Shown: in pieces, positions 23,915-34,279 of the stretch
Layout of the letters: the number at the start of each line of letters is the position of its first letter
Numbering within the stretch: the first letter of the stretch is position 1
Source of the DNA: Sedimentitalea xiamensis
Lineage (GTDB): Bacteria; Pseudomonadota; Alphaproteobacteria; Rhodobacterales; Rhodobacteraceae
Length of the DNA stretch: 36,631 nucleotides
Direction: 5' to 3'
Assembly (NCBI RefSeq): GCF_030164465.1
Contig: NZ_JASNJE010000038.1
Span: 1 to 36,631 of the forward strand
Position numbers and translations under genes: made by a program
The notes under the pieces: generated by a model
Told to the model about the DNA's origin: nothing
The model's input: only the letters and a program-made list of their open reading frames with translations
Database searches by the model: none

Positions 23915-25168
23915 ATGCGGTTCTCCGGCCTGAAAATTCTGAAGGAAGGTCTGACGGGCAACAGGGGCTGGACGCCTCATTGGCGGGACCCCGACCCGAA
24001 AGCGGAATATGACATCATTGTCATCGGCGGCGGCGGCCATGGCCTGAGCACGGCCTACTACCTGGCGCGGGATCACGGGTTGACCAATATCGCGGTGCTG
24101 GAGAAAGGCTATATCGGCGGCGGCAATGTCGGGCGCAACACGACCATCGTGCGGGCGAACTATTTCCTGCCGGGCAATTCGGAGTTCTACAGCCATTCCC
24201 TGAAACTCTGGGAAGGTCTGGAAGAGGATCTCAACTACAACGTGATGCATTCGCAGCGCGGGCTGATCAACCTGTTCCATTCCGACGGGCAGAGGGATGC
24301 CTTCGCGCGGCGGGGCAATGCGATGATCAACCAGGGCGATGACGCGATCCTGCTGGATCGCGACGGCGTGCGGGCGCATCTGCCCTATCTGGATTTCGAG
24401 AACGCCCGCTTTCCGATCTACGGTGGTCTCTATCATCCGCGCGGCGGAACTGCGCGCCACGACGCGGTGGCCTGGGGGTACGCCCGCGCGGCGGATCGGC
24501 GGGGCGTCGACCTGATCCAGAACTGCGAAGTCACCGGCATCGACATCGAAAACGGCAAGGTCACGGGCGTGCGGACCACGCGCGGGGCGATCCGCGCCCG
24601 CAAGGTGGGGATCGTGGTTGCCGGGCGGTCGGGGCAGGTGGCGGCGATGGCGGGGATGCGCCTGCCGATCGAAAGCCATGTCTTGCAGGCCTTTGTCACC
24701 GAAGGGTTGAAACCGGTGATCGACCACGTGGTCAGCTTCGGCATGGGGCATTTCTACATCAGCCAGTCCGACAAGGGCGGGCTGGTCTTTGGCGGCGACC
24801 TGGATTTCTATGCTTCCTATGCGGCCAGGGGGAACCTGCCGATGGTCGAGCATGTGATGGAAGCGGGCATGACGCTGATGCCGATGATCGGCAAAGCCAA
24901 GGTTCTGCGCAGCTGGGGCGGGATCATGGACATGACGCCAGACGGCTCCCCGATCATCGACAAGACGGATGTCGCGGGGCTCTATCTCAATTGCGGCTGG
25001 TGTTACGGCGGGTTCAAGGCCGTGCCGGGGTCGGGAAACTGTTTCGCGCATCTGATGGCCACCGACCGGTGTCACGGCGCGGCGACCGGGTTCCGGCTGG
25101 ACCGGTTCCGGACCGGGCGCGGGCTGATGGATGAAGAAGGCACCGGTTCTCAGCACAATCTGCACTAA
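23915..25168 (+). CDS. soxB: Sarcosine oxidase, beta subunit
   Basis: The 417-residue flavoprotein is the beta subunit of heterotetrameric sarcosine oxidase, which oxidatively demethylates N-methylglycine to glycine. The FAD-binding motif is IIVIGGGGHGLSTAYYL (residues 34-50), followed by VLEKGYIGGG and NTTIVRANY. The segment HPRGGTARHD (174-183) is the region where FMN is covalently attached to a histidine in characterised enzymes. I chose ATG 23915 (MRFSGLKILKEGL), the family-typical start, although the frame is open to 23693. It is first in the order B-D-A-G, followed by soxD after 68 bases. Confidence 0.94.
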   Translation: MRFSGLKILKEGLTGNRGWTPHWRDPDPKAEYDIIVIGGGGHGLSTAYYLARDHGLTNIAVLEKGYIGGGNVGRNTTIVRANYFLPGNSEFYSHSLKLWEGLEEDLNYNVMHSQRGLINLFHSDGQRDAFARRGNAMINQGDDAILLDRDGVRAHLPYLDFENARFPIYGGLYHPRGGTARHDAVAWGYARAADRRGVDLIQNCEVTGIDIENGKVTGVRTTRGAIRARKVGIVVAGRSGQVAAMAGMRLPIESHVLQAFVTEGLKPVIDHVVSFGMGHFYISQSDKGGLVFGGDLDFYASYAARGNLPMVEHVMEAGMTLMPMIGKAKVLRSWGGIMDMTPDGSPIIDKTDVAGLYLNCGWCYGGFKAVPGSGNCFAHLMATDRCHGAATGFRLDRFRTGRGLMDEEGTGSQHNLH

Positions 25169-25236
25169 GCGCAGGGGGACAGGATGGGAGCCTCCGGCGG
25201 GAGTATTTGGACAAAGATGAAGACGGGGCGTGGCGC

Positions 25237-25512
25237 ATGAGAATCACTTGTCCGATTTGCGGTGAACGGGATCGGCGCGAGTTCTATTACCAGGGGGCGG
25301 CGATTGCCCTGGCGCGGCCGGCCCCCGACGCGGGGGAGGCGGCTTGGGACGCCTACGTGCATCTGCGCGACAACCCCGCCGGCGTGACCCGCGATCTCTG
25401 GCAGCACGAGAGCGGATGCAGCGCCTGGATCGTCGTGACCCGCGATACTGTCACCCACGAGGTTCTGGACAGCGCGCTTGCGGCGGATATCGGGATGGAG
25501 GCCGGAGCGTGA
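25237..25512 (+). CDS. soxD: Sarcosine oxidase, delta subunit
   Basis: This 91-residue subunit binds a structural zinc ion. The expected ligands are present: Cys5 and Cys8 (CPIC), His57 and Cys61 (WQHESGC). It stabilises the heterotetramer. The start is ATG 25237; the stop overlaps the GTG start of soxA by four bases (GTGA), which couples their translation. Confidence 0.95.
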   Translation: MRITCPICGERDRREFYYQGAAIALARPAPDAGEAAWDAYVHLRDNPAGVTRDLWQHESGCSAWIVVTRDTVTHEVLDSALAADIGMEAGA

Positions 25513-28442
25513 GGATCGCGGGACGGGGAAGGATCGACCGCCGGTCGCCGGTTCGCTTCCGCTTTGACGGCATCGACTACTCCGGTTTCCAGGGAGACAC
25601 GCTTGCCTCGGCCCTCCTGGCCAACGACGTCCGGCTGGTCGGGCGCTCGTTCAAGTATCATCGGCCACGCGGCGTGCTGACGGCGGGCAGCGAGGAGCCG
25701 AACGCTTTGATGACGATCGGCAGCGGTGCCGGTGCGGAACCGAACGTGCGAGCGACCGTTCAGGAGTTGTTTCCGGGGCTTGAGGCGCGCAGCCAGAACC
25801 GCTGGCCATCGCTGAATTTCGACCTGATGGCGGTGAACGACCTTGCCGCGCCCTTCCTGGGCGCCGGTTTTTACTACAAGACCTTCATGTGGCCGCGCGC
25901 CTTCTGGGAAAGGGTTTACGAACCCGTCATCCGGAATGCCGCCGGGTTGGGTGCGCTGTCCGGGGCGCATGAGCCGGACCGGAACGAAAAGGCTTATGCC
26001 TTTTGCGACCTCCTGGTCATCGGCGGTGGACCCGCAGGGCTGATGGCGGCGCTGGTCGCGGCGCGCGCGGGGGCCGACGTGATTGTCGCCGACGAGGACA
26101 GCCGCATGGGCGGGCGGCTTCTGGCCGAAACCTTCGAGGTGGGGGGCAGGCCGGGCGTGAACTGGGCTGACAATGTGATCGCCGAACTTAACGCGATGGA
26201 CAATGTCCGCCTTATGACCCGGACCACGGTCACGGGCGTCTACGATCAGGGAACCTTCGGGGCGCTGGAACGGGTTTCGCATCATCTGGCGGTGCGACCC
26301 GAGGCCCTTCCGCTGGAAACCTTCTGGCGGATCCAGGCCCGCCGATCGATCCTGGCGGCGGGCGCACTGGAGCGTCCGGTGGCGTTTCGAAACAATGACC
26401 GTCCGGGGATCATGACCGCAGGCGCGGTTCGGGCCTATCTGAATCGCTGGGGCGTCTGCGCGGGGCGCAGGGTCACGCTTTTCGGCAATAACGACGACAT
26501 GCATCGTACGGCCCGCGACCTCCTGTCGGCGGGCATCCATGTCGTGGCGGTGATCGACAGTCGCCACGACGCGCCAGATGGCCGGGGTTACCGGGTCTAC
26601 AAGGGGGCTATGGTCTGTGACAGTTCCGGACGTAGGGGCCTGGAAAGCGTCACGGTGCGCAGTATCGGTGGCGAAGACAGGATCGCGACGGACTGTCTGG
26701 CCATGTCCGGTGGCTGGAACCCGACGGTCCATCTGACCTGTCACCTGAATGCCCGCCCGACCTGGCGCGAAGATATCCTTGGTTTCGTTCCGACGCCGCA
26801 GGCCGTTCCCGGTATGAGCGTGGCGGGGGCCTGCAACGGGGCATTCTCGACGCATGACTGCCTGCGTGAAGGGGCCGCGGCCGCGCGGGACACGCTGGAA
26901 GACCTTGGACTGAGAGCCGCTGCCATCGACTTGCCGGAGGCCGAGGACGCGCCCCATGCGATTTCGCCGCTCTGGGCGGTGCCGGGCAGCGGGCGGGCCT
27001 GGCTGGATTTTCAGAACGATGTCTGCGTCAAGGACGTCAGGCAGGCCGCGATGGAGAACTTCCGGTCGGTCGAGCATATGAAGCGCTATACGACGCAGGG
27101 AATGGCGACCGACCAGGGCAAGAACTCGAACGTCGCGGCCCTGGCGATCCTGGCGGATGTGACCGGGCGCGGAATCCAGGACACCGGCACCACGACGTTT
27201 CGTCCTCCCTTCAGCCCAGTGTCGATCGCCGCCATGGGCGCCGGGGCACAGGGCAAGGGGTTCGCGCCCGAACGGTTCACGACCAGCCACAAGGCCAGCG
27301 CCGAAAGGGGCGCACCGATGATCGAGGCGGGACTGTGGTATCGCCCGAGCTATTTCCCCGCGCCGGGCGAATCCCATTGGCGGCAAAGCTGTGACCGCGA
27401 GGTGAACATGGTGCGCACGAGCGTCGGCGTTTGCGACGTCTCGACGCTGGGCAAGATCGACGTTCAGGGGCCGGGCGCGGCGGCGTTCCTGGATTTCGTC
27501 TATGTGAACACTTTCAGTACCCTGAAGGTGGGGCGCGTGCGCTATGGGCTCATGCTGCGCGAGGATGGGCATGTGATGGACGACGGCACCTGCGCGCGTC
27601 TGGGCGACACCCATTTTGTCGTGACCACCACGACGGCGGCGGCGGGGCAAGTGATGCGGCACCTGGAATTCGTGCACCAGTGCCTGCGTCCGGATCTGGA
27701 CGTTGCGCTGACCTCGGTGACAGAGCAATGGGCGCAGTTCTCGGTGGCGGGGCCGAGATCGCGGGACCTGCTGAACGCTGTGCTCGACAATCCCATTGCC
27801 GTGAAAGACTGGCCCTTCATGGCCTGCGGTCAGGTTTTTGTCGGCGGGGTCCAGGCACGGCTGTTTCGCATCTCCTTTTCCGGCGAACAGGCTTACGAAC
27901 TGGCGGTTCCGGCACGGTTCGGCGACAGCGTTTTCCGAATTCTGCTGGATCATGCCGAAAAGATTGGCGGCGGACCCTACGGTCTGGAGGCGCTGAACGT
28001 CCTGCGTCTTGAAAAAGGCTTCATCACCCATGCCGAGATTCATGGGCGCACGACGGCCTTCGATATCGGCATGGACGCGATGGTGTCGGACAAGAAGGAT
28101 TGCATCGGCAAGGCGATGAGCCGGCGTCCCGGCCTGACGGATCCGGATCGCGAACGACTGGTGGGTCTGAAACCGGCGGGGGAGGTTCAGCTACTGGTCG
28201 CGGGCGCGTATCTGTTCTCACCGGGCGACGACCCGGTGCGGGTGAATGCCCAGGGCTATGTCACTTCGGTCGCATTCTCGCCGACCCTTGGGCATATGAT
28301 CGCGCTCGGTTTTCTCAGGAACGGGCCTGCCCGGCATGGCGAGCGCGTGCGGATGATCGACCACCTGCGCGGATTGGACGCGACCTGCGAGGTGGTCGAC
28401 CCGGTTTTCCTTGATCCGGAAGGGGAACGTGCGCGTGATTGA
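25509..28442 (+). CDS. soxA: Sarcosine oxidase, alpha subunit
   Basis: The 977-residue alpha subunit has the normal layout. An N-terminal ferredoxin-like domain (about 15-100: YSGFQGDTLASALLAND, SFKYHRPRG) is followed by an NAD-binding Rossmann domain with VIGGGPAGLMAA (from residue 170) and a C-terminal GcvT-like tetrahydrofolate domain (about 590-977), which passes the one-carbon unit to folate. GTG 25509 is chosen because it overlaps soxD by four bases and gives the family start; the frame remains open upstream within soxD. The 3' end overlaps soxG by eight bases. Confidence 0.95.
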   Translation: MRIAGRGRIDRRSPVRFRFDGIDYSGFQGDTLASALLANDVRLVGRSFKYHRPRGVLTAGSEEPNALMTIGSGAGAEPNVRATVQELFPGLEARSQNRWPSLNFDLMAVNDLAAPFLGAGFYYKTFMWPRAFWERVYEPVIRNAAGLGALSGAHEPDRNEKAYAFCDLLVIGGGPAGLMAALVAARAGADVIVADEDSRMGGRLLAETFEVGGRPGVNWADNVIAELNAMDNVRLMTRTTVTGVYDQGTFGALERVSHHLAVRPEALPLETFWRIQARRSILAAGALERPVAFRNNDRPGIMTAGAVRAYLNRWGVCAGRRVTLFGNNDDMHRTARDLLSAGIHVVAVIDSRHDAPDGRGYRVYKGAMVCDSSGRRGLESVTVRSIGGEDRIATDCLAMSGGWNPTVHLTCHLNARPTWREDILGFVPTPQAVPGMSVAGACNGAFSTHDCLREGAAAARDTLEDLGLRAAAIDLPEAEDAPHAISPLWAVPGSGRAWLDFQNDVCVKDVRQAAMENFRSVEHMKRYTTQGMATDQGKNSNVAALAILADVTGRGIQDTGTTTFRPPFSPVSIAAMGAGAQGKGFAPERFTTSHKASAERGAPMIEAGLWYRPSYFPAPGESHWRQSCDREVNMVRTSVGVCDVSTLGKIDVQGPGAAAFLDFVYVNTFSTLKVGRVRYGLMLREDGHVMDDGTCARLGDTHFVVTTTTAAAGQVMRHLEFVHQCLRPDLDVALTSVTEQWAQFSVAGPRSRDLLNAVLDNPIAVKDWPFMACGQVFVGGVQARLFRISFSGEQAYELAVPARFGDSVFRILLDHAEKIGGGPYGLEALNVLRLEKGFITHAEIHGRTTAFDIGMDAMVSDKKDCIGKAMSRRPGLTDPDRERLVGLKPAGEVQLLVAGAYLFSPGDDPVRVNAQGYVTSVAFSPTLGHMIALGFLRNGPARHGERVRMIDHLRGLDATCEVVDPVFLDPEGERARD

Positions 28443-28980
28443 ACTTACATCAAGAACGCCGTGCAATGGGTTGCAGTTACTGGAAACAGCAGCCTGTTCG
28501 CTGACCGAGGTAGATCCGGGCAGGCTGACGATCATGGTGCCGTTCCGGGGCCAGGGCGCTGACCTGTCCGCCAGGTTAAAAAGCGCCCACGGTATGACGC
28601 TGCCCGGCCCGAACCGGGCGACGGGGAAGGACGGGAACAGGGCGATATGGTTTGGCCGGAGGCAGGTCATGCTGGCGGGATCTGAACCGGCGCCCGGACT
28701 GTCCGGACACGCGGTTCTCGTCGATCAGAGCGATGCCTGGGCCGTGGTCCGCTTGCAGGGGCCGCAGGCGACCGACGTTCTGGCGCGACTCGTGCCGGTC
28801 GATCTGCGCCCGCGTCACTTCAAGCGCGGCCATACGGTGCGCACCGATCTGATGCGCATGAACGTCTCGATTACGCGGGTCGCGGACGCGGCTTTCCTGA
28901 TAATGGCCTTCCGGTCCATGGCCGCGACCCTGGTGCATGATCTTAAAACGGCCATGGAAGGTGTCGCCGCGCGGGGCTAG
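28435..28980 (+). CDS. soxG: Sarcosine oxidase, gamma subunit
   Basis: This 181-residue protein is homologous in layout to the N-terminal part of the GcvT fold. It starts VIELTSRTPCNGLQLLE at GTG 28435, behind AAGGGGAA, and has the family segments VVRLQGPQATDVLARLVPVDL and MRMNVSITRV. The gamma subunit completes the tetramer and has no cofactor of its own. The start lies eight bases inside soxA. Family divergence is usually high for this subunit, so identification rests partly on its place in the operon. Confidence 0.9.
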   Translation: MIELTSRTPCNGLQLLETAACSLTEVDPGRLTIMVPFRGQGADLSARLKSAHGMTLPGPNRATGKDGNRAIWFGRRQVMLAGSEPAPGLSGHAVLVDQSDAWAVVRLQGPQATDVLARLVPVDLRPRHFKRGHTVRTDLMRMNVSITRVADAAFLIMAFRSMAATLVHDLKTAMEGVAARG

Positions 28981-29016
28981 ATTGTCAGCGACCCAAACTG
29001 ATTCCGGAGAGTGCCC

Positions 29017-29322
29017 ATGACCCGCCTGCCGATCCTGCCCGTGATCCTTGTCCTGACCGCCTCCACGGCCCTGGCGCAAAGCGAAAAGGAAATCGATTGC
29101 GGTTACCAGGCGGACGTGGCCGGAGCCGTTCAGCAGGCGCGGCTCGACGGCGTGTCGGAAAAGAACGTGCGGGAAAAGATCGAAGCGGGCAATCCGGCCT
29201 GGCCCGACCGCTACAGCAACGCCATTCCGGTCTTTGCCGCGCAGATCTACCAGATCAGGAAACGGGATCTGAAAAAGATCAACCTGCGCTCCGAATGGCT
29301 TGGCACCTGCCTGAACAACTGA
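29017..29322 (+). CDS. Small secreted protein of unknown function
   Basis: The 101-residue product begins with a signal peptide (MTRLPILPVILVLTASTALA, cleavage before QS by the A-x-A rule). The mature part has two cysteines, DCGYQADV and the C-terminal GTCLNN, which may pair. The family is not recognised. ATG 29017 follows GGAGAG. It lies 36 bases after soxG and may be read from the sox transcript, but its role in sarcosine use is unsupported. Confidence 0.75.
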   Translation: MTRLPILPVILVLTASTALAQSEKEIDCGYQADVAGAVQQARLDGVSEKNVREKIEAGNPAWPDRYSNAIPVFAAQIYQIRKRDLKKINLRSEWLGTCLNN

Positions 29323-29361
29323 TGGCGTGCCCACTGGCCTGAACCTGTGGTATGAAACCCC

Positions 29362-31305
29362 ATGAACTTGCCCGCCGGATTCCTTGATGAACTGCGCAGC
29401 CGCACCAGCCTGTCGCAAGTGGTTGGGCGCAAGGTCATGTGGGATGCGCGGAAGTCCAATCAGGGCAAGGGCGACATGTGGGCGCCATGCCCCTTTCATC
29501 AGGAAAAATCCGCCTCATTTCACGTCGATGACCGCAAGGGCTTTTACTATTGTTTCGGGTGTCACGCCAAGGGCGACGCGATTTCCTTCGTGATGGAAAG
29601 CGAAAATGTCGGCTTCATGGAGTCCGTTGAGATCCTCGCCCGAGAGGCCGGCATGACGATGCCGGCGAGAGATCCGAAGGCGCAGGAAAAGTCGGACCGG
29701 CGCGGGCAACTGGCCGAGGTGATGGAGCAGGCCGCGGCATTCTACCGTCTGCAACTGAAAACCGGCGCCGCCCATGCCGCGCGCAGCTATCTATCGGGAA
29801 GAGGGGTGACGGACCCGGTTCAGGAGCGGTGGGAGATCGGTTTCGCGCCGGATGGCTGGCAGTCCCTGTGGGACCATCTGCGGGGCAAGGGCGTCGCCGA
29901 AGACCTGATCTTCGGGGCCGGGTTGGCCAAGCCGCCAGGCAAGGGCGGCAAACCCTATGACACGTTTCGAAACCGGATCATGTTTCCCATCCGCGATGCC
30001 CGTGGACGATGCATCGCTTTCGGCGGACGGGCGATGGATCCGAACGACAAGGCCAAGTATCTGAATTCACCGGAAACCGATCTGTTCGACAAGGGACGCA
30101 GCCTGTTCAACCATGGACCGGCACGCGCCGCCGCTGGGCGGGGAAAGCCCCTGATCGTCGCCGAAGGATACATGGACGTGATCGCGCTGGAAAAGGGCGG
30201 ATTTCCGGCGGCGGTCGCGCCGCTGGGGACGGCAATCACCGAAACCCAGTTGCAGATGTTGTGGCGCATCGCCCCGGAACCTGTCATCGCGCTGGACGGC
30301 GACACGGCGGGGCTGCGCGCGGCGATGCGGCTGATGGATCTGGCCTTGCCCTTGCTGGAAGCGGGGCAGTCCCTGCGTTTCGCTCTGATGCCGGAAAAGA
30401 TGGATCCCGATGATCTGATCCGCGACCAGGGGTCCGCGGCGATGCAGAAGCTGCTGGATCAGGCCATTCCGATGGTCCGGCTGCTCTGGCGGCGTGAAAC
30501 CGATGGCAAGGTCTTTGACAGTCCGGAACGCAAGGCGATGCTGGACAAGGCGCTGCGGGAAAAGATCAAGCTGATCCGCGACCCGTCCATCCGCAGTCAC
30601 TATGGACAGGAGATCAAGAACCTCCGGTGGGAATTGTTTTCGCAACGGCGAACGGGCGCGCGCAGGGCGTGGACGCCGGGAAAACAGGCGGCTGCGGTGC
30701 CGCTAGAAGGAACCAAGGCCTCGATTCTGGCGGCCGCGGACGAGGCGATGCAGGATCACCTGCGCGAAGCGGTGATCCTCGCCACGGTGATCGCAGCGCC
30801 AGAGGTGATACCGGAATTCGAGTCCGGACTTGAGGCGATGACCTGCGCCGACCCTGTGCACAGATCCCTGCGGGATCTGATCCTGAGCCATCCGGCTACG
30901 GCACAAGGGCCACTTTCCGACAAGATTGCCGGGCAAATGGGTCCCGATACCCTTGAAAACCTGCACGCGCTGCGCCATGTCGCCATAAGCCCCTGTGTGC
31001 GCAATCCCGGCGATGTCGAACTGGCTCGGATGACCCTGAGCGAAGAACTCGCAAAACTGACGGCGCGGCGCGGGCTGACGGCTGAAATCGCCGAGGCTGT
31101 CGAGGATTTGACCGGGCTGGCCGACGAGGCGCTGACCTGGCGTCTGTCTCAGGCCGCGCAGGCCCGCAACCGGGCGGAACGGAGCGAACACGAAGACAAG
31201 GCAGAATACGATACCGGGGACAATGGCGCGCGCATCAACCGCCAGGAGCGTGACGCCTTCGATGCCCTTCTCGAAAAAATCATGCATTCCAAGCCGAAGA
31301 GATGA
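29362..31305 (+). CDS. dnaG: DNA primase DnaG
   Basis: The 647-residue enzyme makes RNA primers for replication forks. The N-terminal CHC2 zinc finger has Cys43 and His46 (CPFH) with Cys64 and Cys67 (CFGC). The catalytic core follows with FRNRIMFPIRD and a TOPRIM domain containing IVAEGYMDVIAL and ALDGDTAGLRA. The C-terminal part (about 450-647) is the DnaB-binding region and is less conserved. It is followed by rpoD, the standard primase-sigma arrangement. Confidence 0.96.
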   Translation: MNLPAGFLDELRSRTSLSQVVGRKVMWDARKSNQGKGDMWAPCPFHQEKSASFHVDDRKGFYYCFGCHAKGDAISFVMESENVGFMESVEILAREAGMTMPARDPKAQEKSDRRGQLAEVMEQAAAFYRLQLKTGAAHAARSYLSGRGVTDPVQERWEIGFAPDGWQSLWDHLRGKGVAEDLIFGAGLAKPPGKGGKPYDTFRNRIMFPIRDARGRCIAFGGRAMDPNDKAKYLNSPETDLFDKGRSLFNHGPARAAAGRGKPLIVAEGYMDVIALEKGGFPAAVAPLGTAITETQLQMLWRIAPEPVIALDGDTAGLRAAMRLMDLALPLLEAGQSLRFALMPEKMDPDDLIRDQGSAAMQKLLDQAIPMVRLLWRRETDGKVFDSPERKAMLDKALREKIKLIRDPSIRSHYGQEIKNLRWELFSQRRTGARRAWTPGKQAAAVPLEGTKASILAAADEAMQDHLREAVILATVIAAPEVIPEFESGLEAMTCADPVHRSLRDLILSHPATAQGPLSDKIAGQMGPDTLENLHALRHVAISPCVRNPGDVELARMTLSEELAKLTARRGLTAEIAEAVEDLTGLADEALTWRLSQAAQARNRAERSEHEDKAEYDTGDNGARINRQERDAFDALLEKIMHSKPKR

Positions 31306-31346
31306 AGGTTTTGGTAAAGAATCGCTAAAGAAAACAGGGTAAGCGG

Positions 31347-31380
31347 GGTGACGAATCACCGAATCATGGCGATGATTCGG
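31347..31380 (+). promoter_or_regulatory. Two adjacent hairpins between dnaG and rpoD
   Basis: GGTGA-CGAA-TCACC (31347-31360) is followed at once by CCGAATCA-TGGCGA-TGATTCGG (31359-31380), and GAATCACC recurs at 31387-31394. No T-run follows, so a simple terminator is unlikely. Control of rpoD or an RNA-processing site is possible. Confidence 0.5.
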
Positions 31381-31417
31381 CGCAGCGAATCACCTCACGC
31401 CCTAGCAGGAGCACCAT

Positions 31418-33403
31418 ATGGCCGCCAAGGATAACGACGACCGCAAGCCCGATGATCAGGACGCTGACGTTTCGCTGGACATGAGCCAGGCCGCCGTCAA
31501 GAAAATGATCGGCGAAGCGCGTGAGAAAGGCTACATCACCTACGACCAGCTCAACCAGGTCCTGCCGCCGGATCAGGTGAGTTCCGAACAGATCGAAGAC
31601 GTGATGTCGATGCTCAGCGAAATGGGCATCAACATCATCGAGGACGAAGAGGCCGAAGAGGAAGAGAACAAGGGATCGACGGCGATCGCGACGACCGAAA
31701 GCGCCCGCGATATCACCCTCTCTTCCGGCACGGCAGAGAAACTCGACCGCACCGACGATCCCGTGCGCATGTATCTGCGGGAGATGGGCAGTGTCGAACT
31801 GCTGAGCCGCGAGGGCGAGATCGCCATCGCCAAACGGATCGAAGCCGGCCGGAACACCATGATCGCAGGGCTGTGCGAAAGCCCGCTGACCTTTCAGGCG
31901 ATCACCATCTGGCATGACGAATTGTTGAGCGAAGACATACTCTTGCGGGACGTTATTGATCTTGAGACCACTTTCGGCAACCAGATGGGCGAAGACGGTG
32001 AAGTCGACGCGCCCGTGGTCGATTCCTCGGTCGTGGCCGCGGCCAAGCCGGCCGAGGACGAGTCGCCGGAGCTGGATGCCGATGGAAACCCGATCCAGAA
32101 GGACGATGACGACGACGAGGACGAACAGGCGAACATGAGCCTGGCGGCCATGGAAGCCGCCCTGAAAGATCAGGTTCTCAATACGCTGCAAACGATCAGC
32201 AACGACTATGCGCAACTGTCGGAAATGCAGGACAGCCGGATCTCGGCGACCTTGAACGAGGACGGGTCGTTCAGCGATGCCGACGAATCCACCTATCAGG
32301 CGCTGCGCTCTGAGATCGTGTTGCTCGTCAACGAGTTGCATCTGCACAACAACCGGATCGAAGCCCTGATCGACCAGCTTTACGGCATCAACCGCCGGGT
32401 GATGTCGCTGGACAGCGCCATGGTGAAACTCGCCGACCAGGCGCGGATCAACCGTCGCGAATTCGTCGATGAATACCGTGGGCGCGAACTGGATCCGAAC
32501 TGGCTTGCCGACATGGCGGAAAAGCCGGGGCGCGGCTGGCAGATGTTCATCGAACGCTCGACCGACAAGGTCGAGGAATTGCGCGCGGACATGGCGCAAG
32601 TCGGTCAGTATGTCGGTCTGGACATCAGCGAATTCCGCCGCATCGTCCAGCAGGTGCAGAAGGGCGAGAAAGAGGCTCGTCAGGCCAAGAAGGAAATGGT
32701 CGAGGCCAACCTGCGGCTGGTGATATCGATCGCCAAGAAATACACCAACCGCGGCCTGCAATTCCTTGATCTCATTCAGGAAGGCAATATCGGCCTGATG
32801 AAGGCGGTGGACAAGTTCGAATACCGCCGGGGCTACAAGTTCTCGACCTATGCGACCTGGTGGATCCGCCAGGCGATCACGCGGAGCATCGCGGACCAAG
32901 CCCGCACCATCCGCATTCCCGTCCACATGATCGAGACGATCAACAAGCTGGTCCGCACGGGCCGGCAGATGCTGCACGAGATTGGCCGCGAACCGACGCC
33001 CGAGGAACTGGCCGAGAAGCTCCAGATGCCGCTGGAAAAAGTGCGCAAGGTGATGAAGATCGCCAAGGAGCCGATTTCGCTGGAAACCCCCATCGGCGAC
33101 GAGGAAGACAGCCAGCTCGGCGATTTCATCGAGGACAAGAATGCGGTACTGCCTTTGGACAGCGCCATTCAGGAGAACCTGAAGGAAACCACGACGCGGG
33201 TTCTGGCCAGCCTGACCCCGCGCGAGGAACGGGTGCTGCGGATGCGGTTTGGCATCGGCATGAACACGGATCACACGCTGGAAGAGGTCGGTCAGCAGTT
33301 CAGCGTTACCCGTGAGCGTATCCGCCAGATCGAAGCGAAAGCGCTGCGCAAGCTGAAACACCCGAGCCGCAGCCGGAAATTGCGCAGCTTCCTGGATCAG
33401 TAG
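31418..33403 (+). CDS. rpoD: RNA polymerase primary sigma factor (sigma-70, RpoD)
   Basis: The 661-residue housekeeping sigma factor has all regions in order. Region 1.1 is near the start ([13 protein letters not shown]). Region 1.2 contains [11 protein letters not shown]. An acidic non-conserved spacer follows. Region 2 contains [20 protein letters not shown] and the -10 recognition segment [10 protein letters not shown], and region 3 contains [13 protein letters not shown]. Region 4 has the -35 binding helix ([20 protein letters not shown]). ATG 31418 follows GCAGGAG. A terminator follows 30 bases after the stop. Confidence 0.97.
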   Translation: MAAKDNDDRKPDDQDADVSLDMSQAAVKKMIGEAREKGYITYDQLNQVLPPDQVSSEQIEDVMSMLSEMGINIIEDEEAEEEENKGSTAIATTESARDITLSSGTAEKLDRTDDPVRMYLREMGSVELLSREGEIAIAKRIEAGRNTMIAGLCESPLTFQAITIWHDELLSEDILLRDVIDLETTFGNQMGEDGEVDAPVVDSSVVAAAKPAEDESPELDADGNPIQKDDDDDEDEQANMSLAAMEAALKDQVLNTLQTISNDYAQLSEMQDSRISATLNEDGSFSDADESTYQALRSEIVLLVNELHLHNNRIEALIDQLYGINRRVMSLDSAMVKLADQARINRREFVDEYRGRELDPNWLADMAEKPGRGWQMFIERSTDKVEELRADMAQVGQYVGLDISEFRRIVQQVQKGEKEARQAKKEMVEANLRLVISIAKKYTNRGLQFLDLIQEGNIGLMKAVDKFEYRRGYKFSTYATWWIRQAITRSIADQARTIRIPVHMIETINKLVRTGRQMLHEIGREPTPEELAEKLQMPLEKVRKVMKIAKEPISLETPIGDEEDSQLGDFIEDKNAVLPLDSAIQENLKETTTRVLASLTPREERVLRMRFGIGMNTDHTLEEVGQQFSVTRERIRQIEAKALRKLKHPSRSRKLRSFLDQ

Positions 33404-33432
33404 TTTCAGGTTCGCGCCTTGCCATGATGGGT

Positions 33433-33461
33433 CCCGCGCGGCATCGGCCGGGCGGGGTTTT
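33433..33461 (+). terminator. Rho-independent terminator after rpoD
   Basis: CCCGCGCGG (33433-33441) pairs with CCGGGCGGG (33448-33456) with one mismatch around a 6-base loop, followed by G and TTTT (33458-33461). Confidence 0.72.
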
Positions 33462-33642
33462 CATTGGGCGGCGTTTGTCGCGGCGGCGGATGTCCCTGAG
33501 TCTGTGCCGCCGAAATGATCGGTGCGAGAGCGTCGATCCGATTGCTTTTCCGGGATGCATGCCTTCATACTGTCGGTGAACCGGAGCGACCGCCCGAGTT
33601 GTGCGGCGGCGGGATTTCTTGCTCTAGCAAGGGAGAAAAACC

Positions 33643-34053
33643 ATGCGGCGACATCTTTCGGGAGCCATCGCGCTCGCCATCCTGCTGGTGGGCGCGCCGG
33701 GCGCTGGCGACGCTTTTACCAGCCGGTCGGGTGCACGGGTGAATCCGGTCAATCAGGCCGTTTTCGAGGTGGTACCCAGAAGCAGCGGCAACGGGCCGAT
33801 CATCTGGTGCGCTGCGGCGGACTACGCGCAGCGGGCGCTGAAAGCGCCGTGGCAGGCCCGCGTCTATGTGGCGCGCGGGCGCGGCGTCAGCGTCACGACG
33901 GGCAGGAGATCCGCTGTCCAGTTCACCCTGGACCCGGCCGCAGCGGGCATCGTTCCAAACGGGACGTCACTAAGCCTCAATTCCTTCGCGGTCGGGGATT
34001 CCATGTCTGTCCAGCAGGCGTTCGGCTACTGCCAGAAACAGATGGCATTCTGA
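33643..34053 (+). CDS. Small secreted protein, paralogue of the gene at 34280
   Basis: The 136-residue product has a signal peptide (MRRHLSGAIALAILLVGAPG) and a mature part of about 110 residues with two cysteines. The family is not named to my knowledge. It shares a clear pattern with the protein at 34280: V-N-x-V-F/W-E-V-V, then WC-A-A-D-Y/F-AQR-L, then R-Y/V-x-x-R-G/I-x-x-V, then AVQF-L-P and a final C. ATG 33643 follows AAGGGAG. The two genes probably arose by duplication; function is unknown. Confidence 0.78.
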   Translation: MRRHLSGAIALAILLVGAPGAGDAFTSRSGARVNPVNQAVFEVVPRSSGNGPIIWCAAADYAQRALKAPWQARVYVARGRGVSVTTGRRSAVQFTLDPAAAGIVPNGTSLSLNSFAVGDSMSVQQAFGYCQKQMAF

Positions 34054-34279
34054 ACGCGGCGAGATGGCGGATGTCGGCCCGGATTCATTCGGAAGCGCGC
34101 CATTCATCGGCTTCAACTTGACCGCGCCGAATGGACCGGTCTAGCGTTTTATCTGCGCGCGTCGAAAGAGGATCGTCAAGTTCGCGGTGGCCGTTGCAAC
34201 CTGACGGAGGGCTCTGAACCGTCCTTACTGCCTGACAGATGCCGGTGGGCGACAGGCACCGATGAACAAGGAGAATGAC

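Noticed and set aside
25353-28043. Very long - strand open frame opposite soxA
   Set aside because: High-GC codon bias of soxA leaves the antisense frame open; the product has no domain and is His/Arg-rich. soxA is a complete, recognisable gene.
31364-33361. 665-codon - strand open frame opposite rpoD
   Set aside because: Antisense shadow of rpoD, with no recognisable domain.
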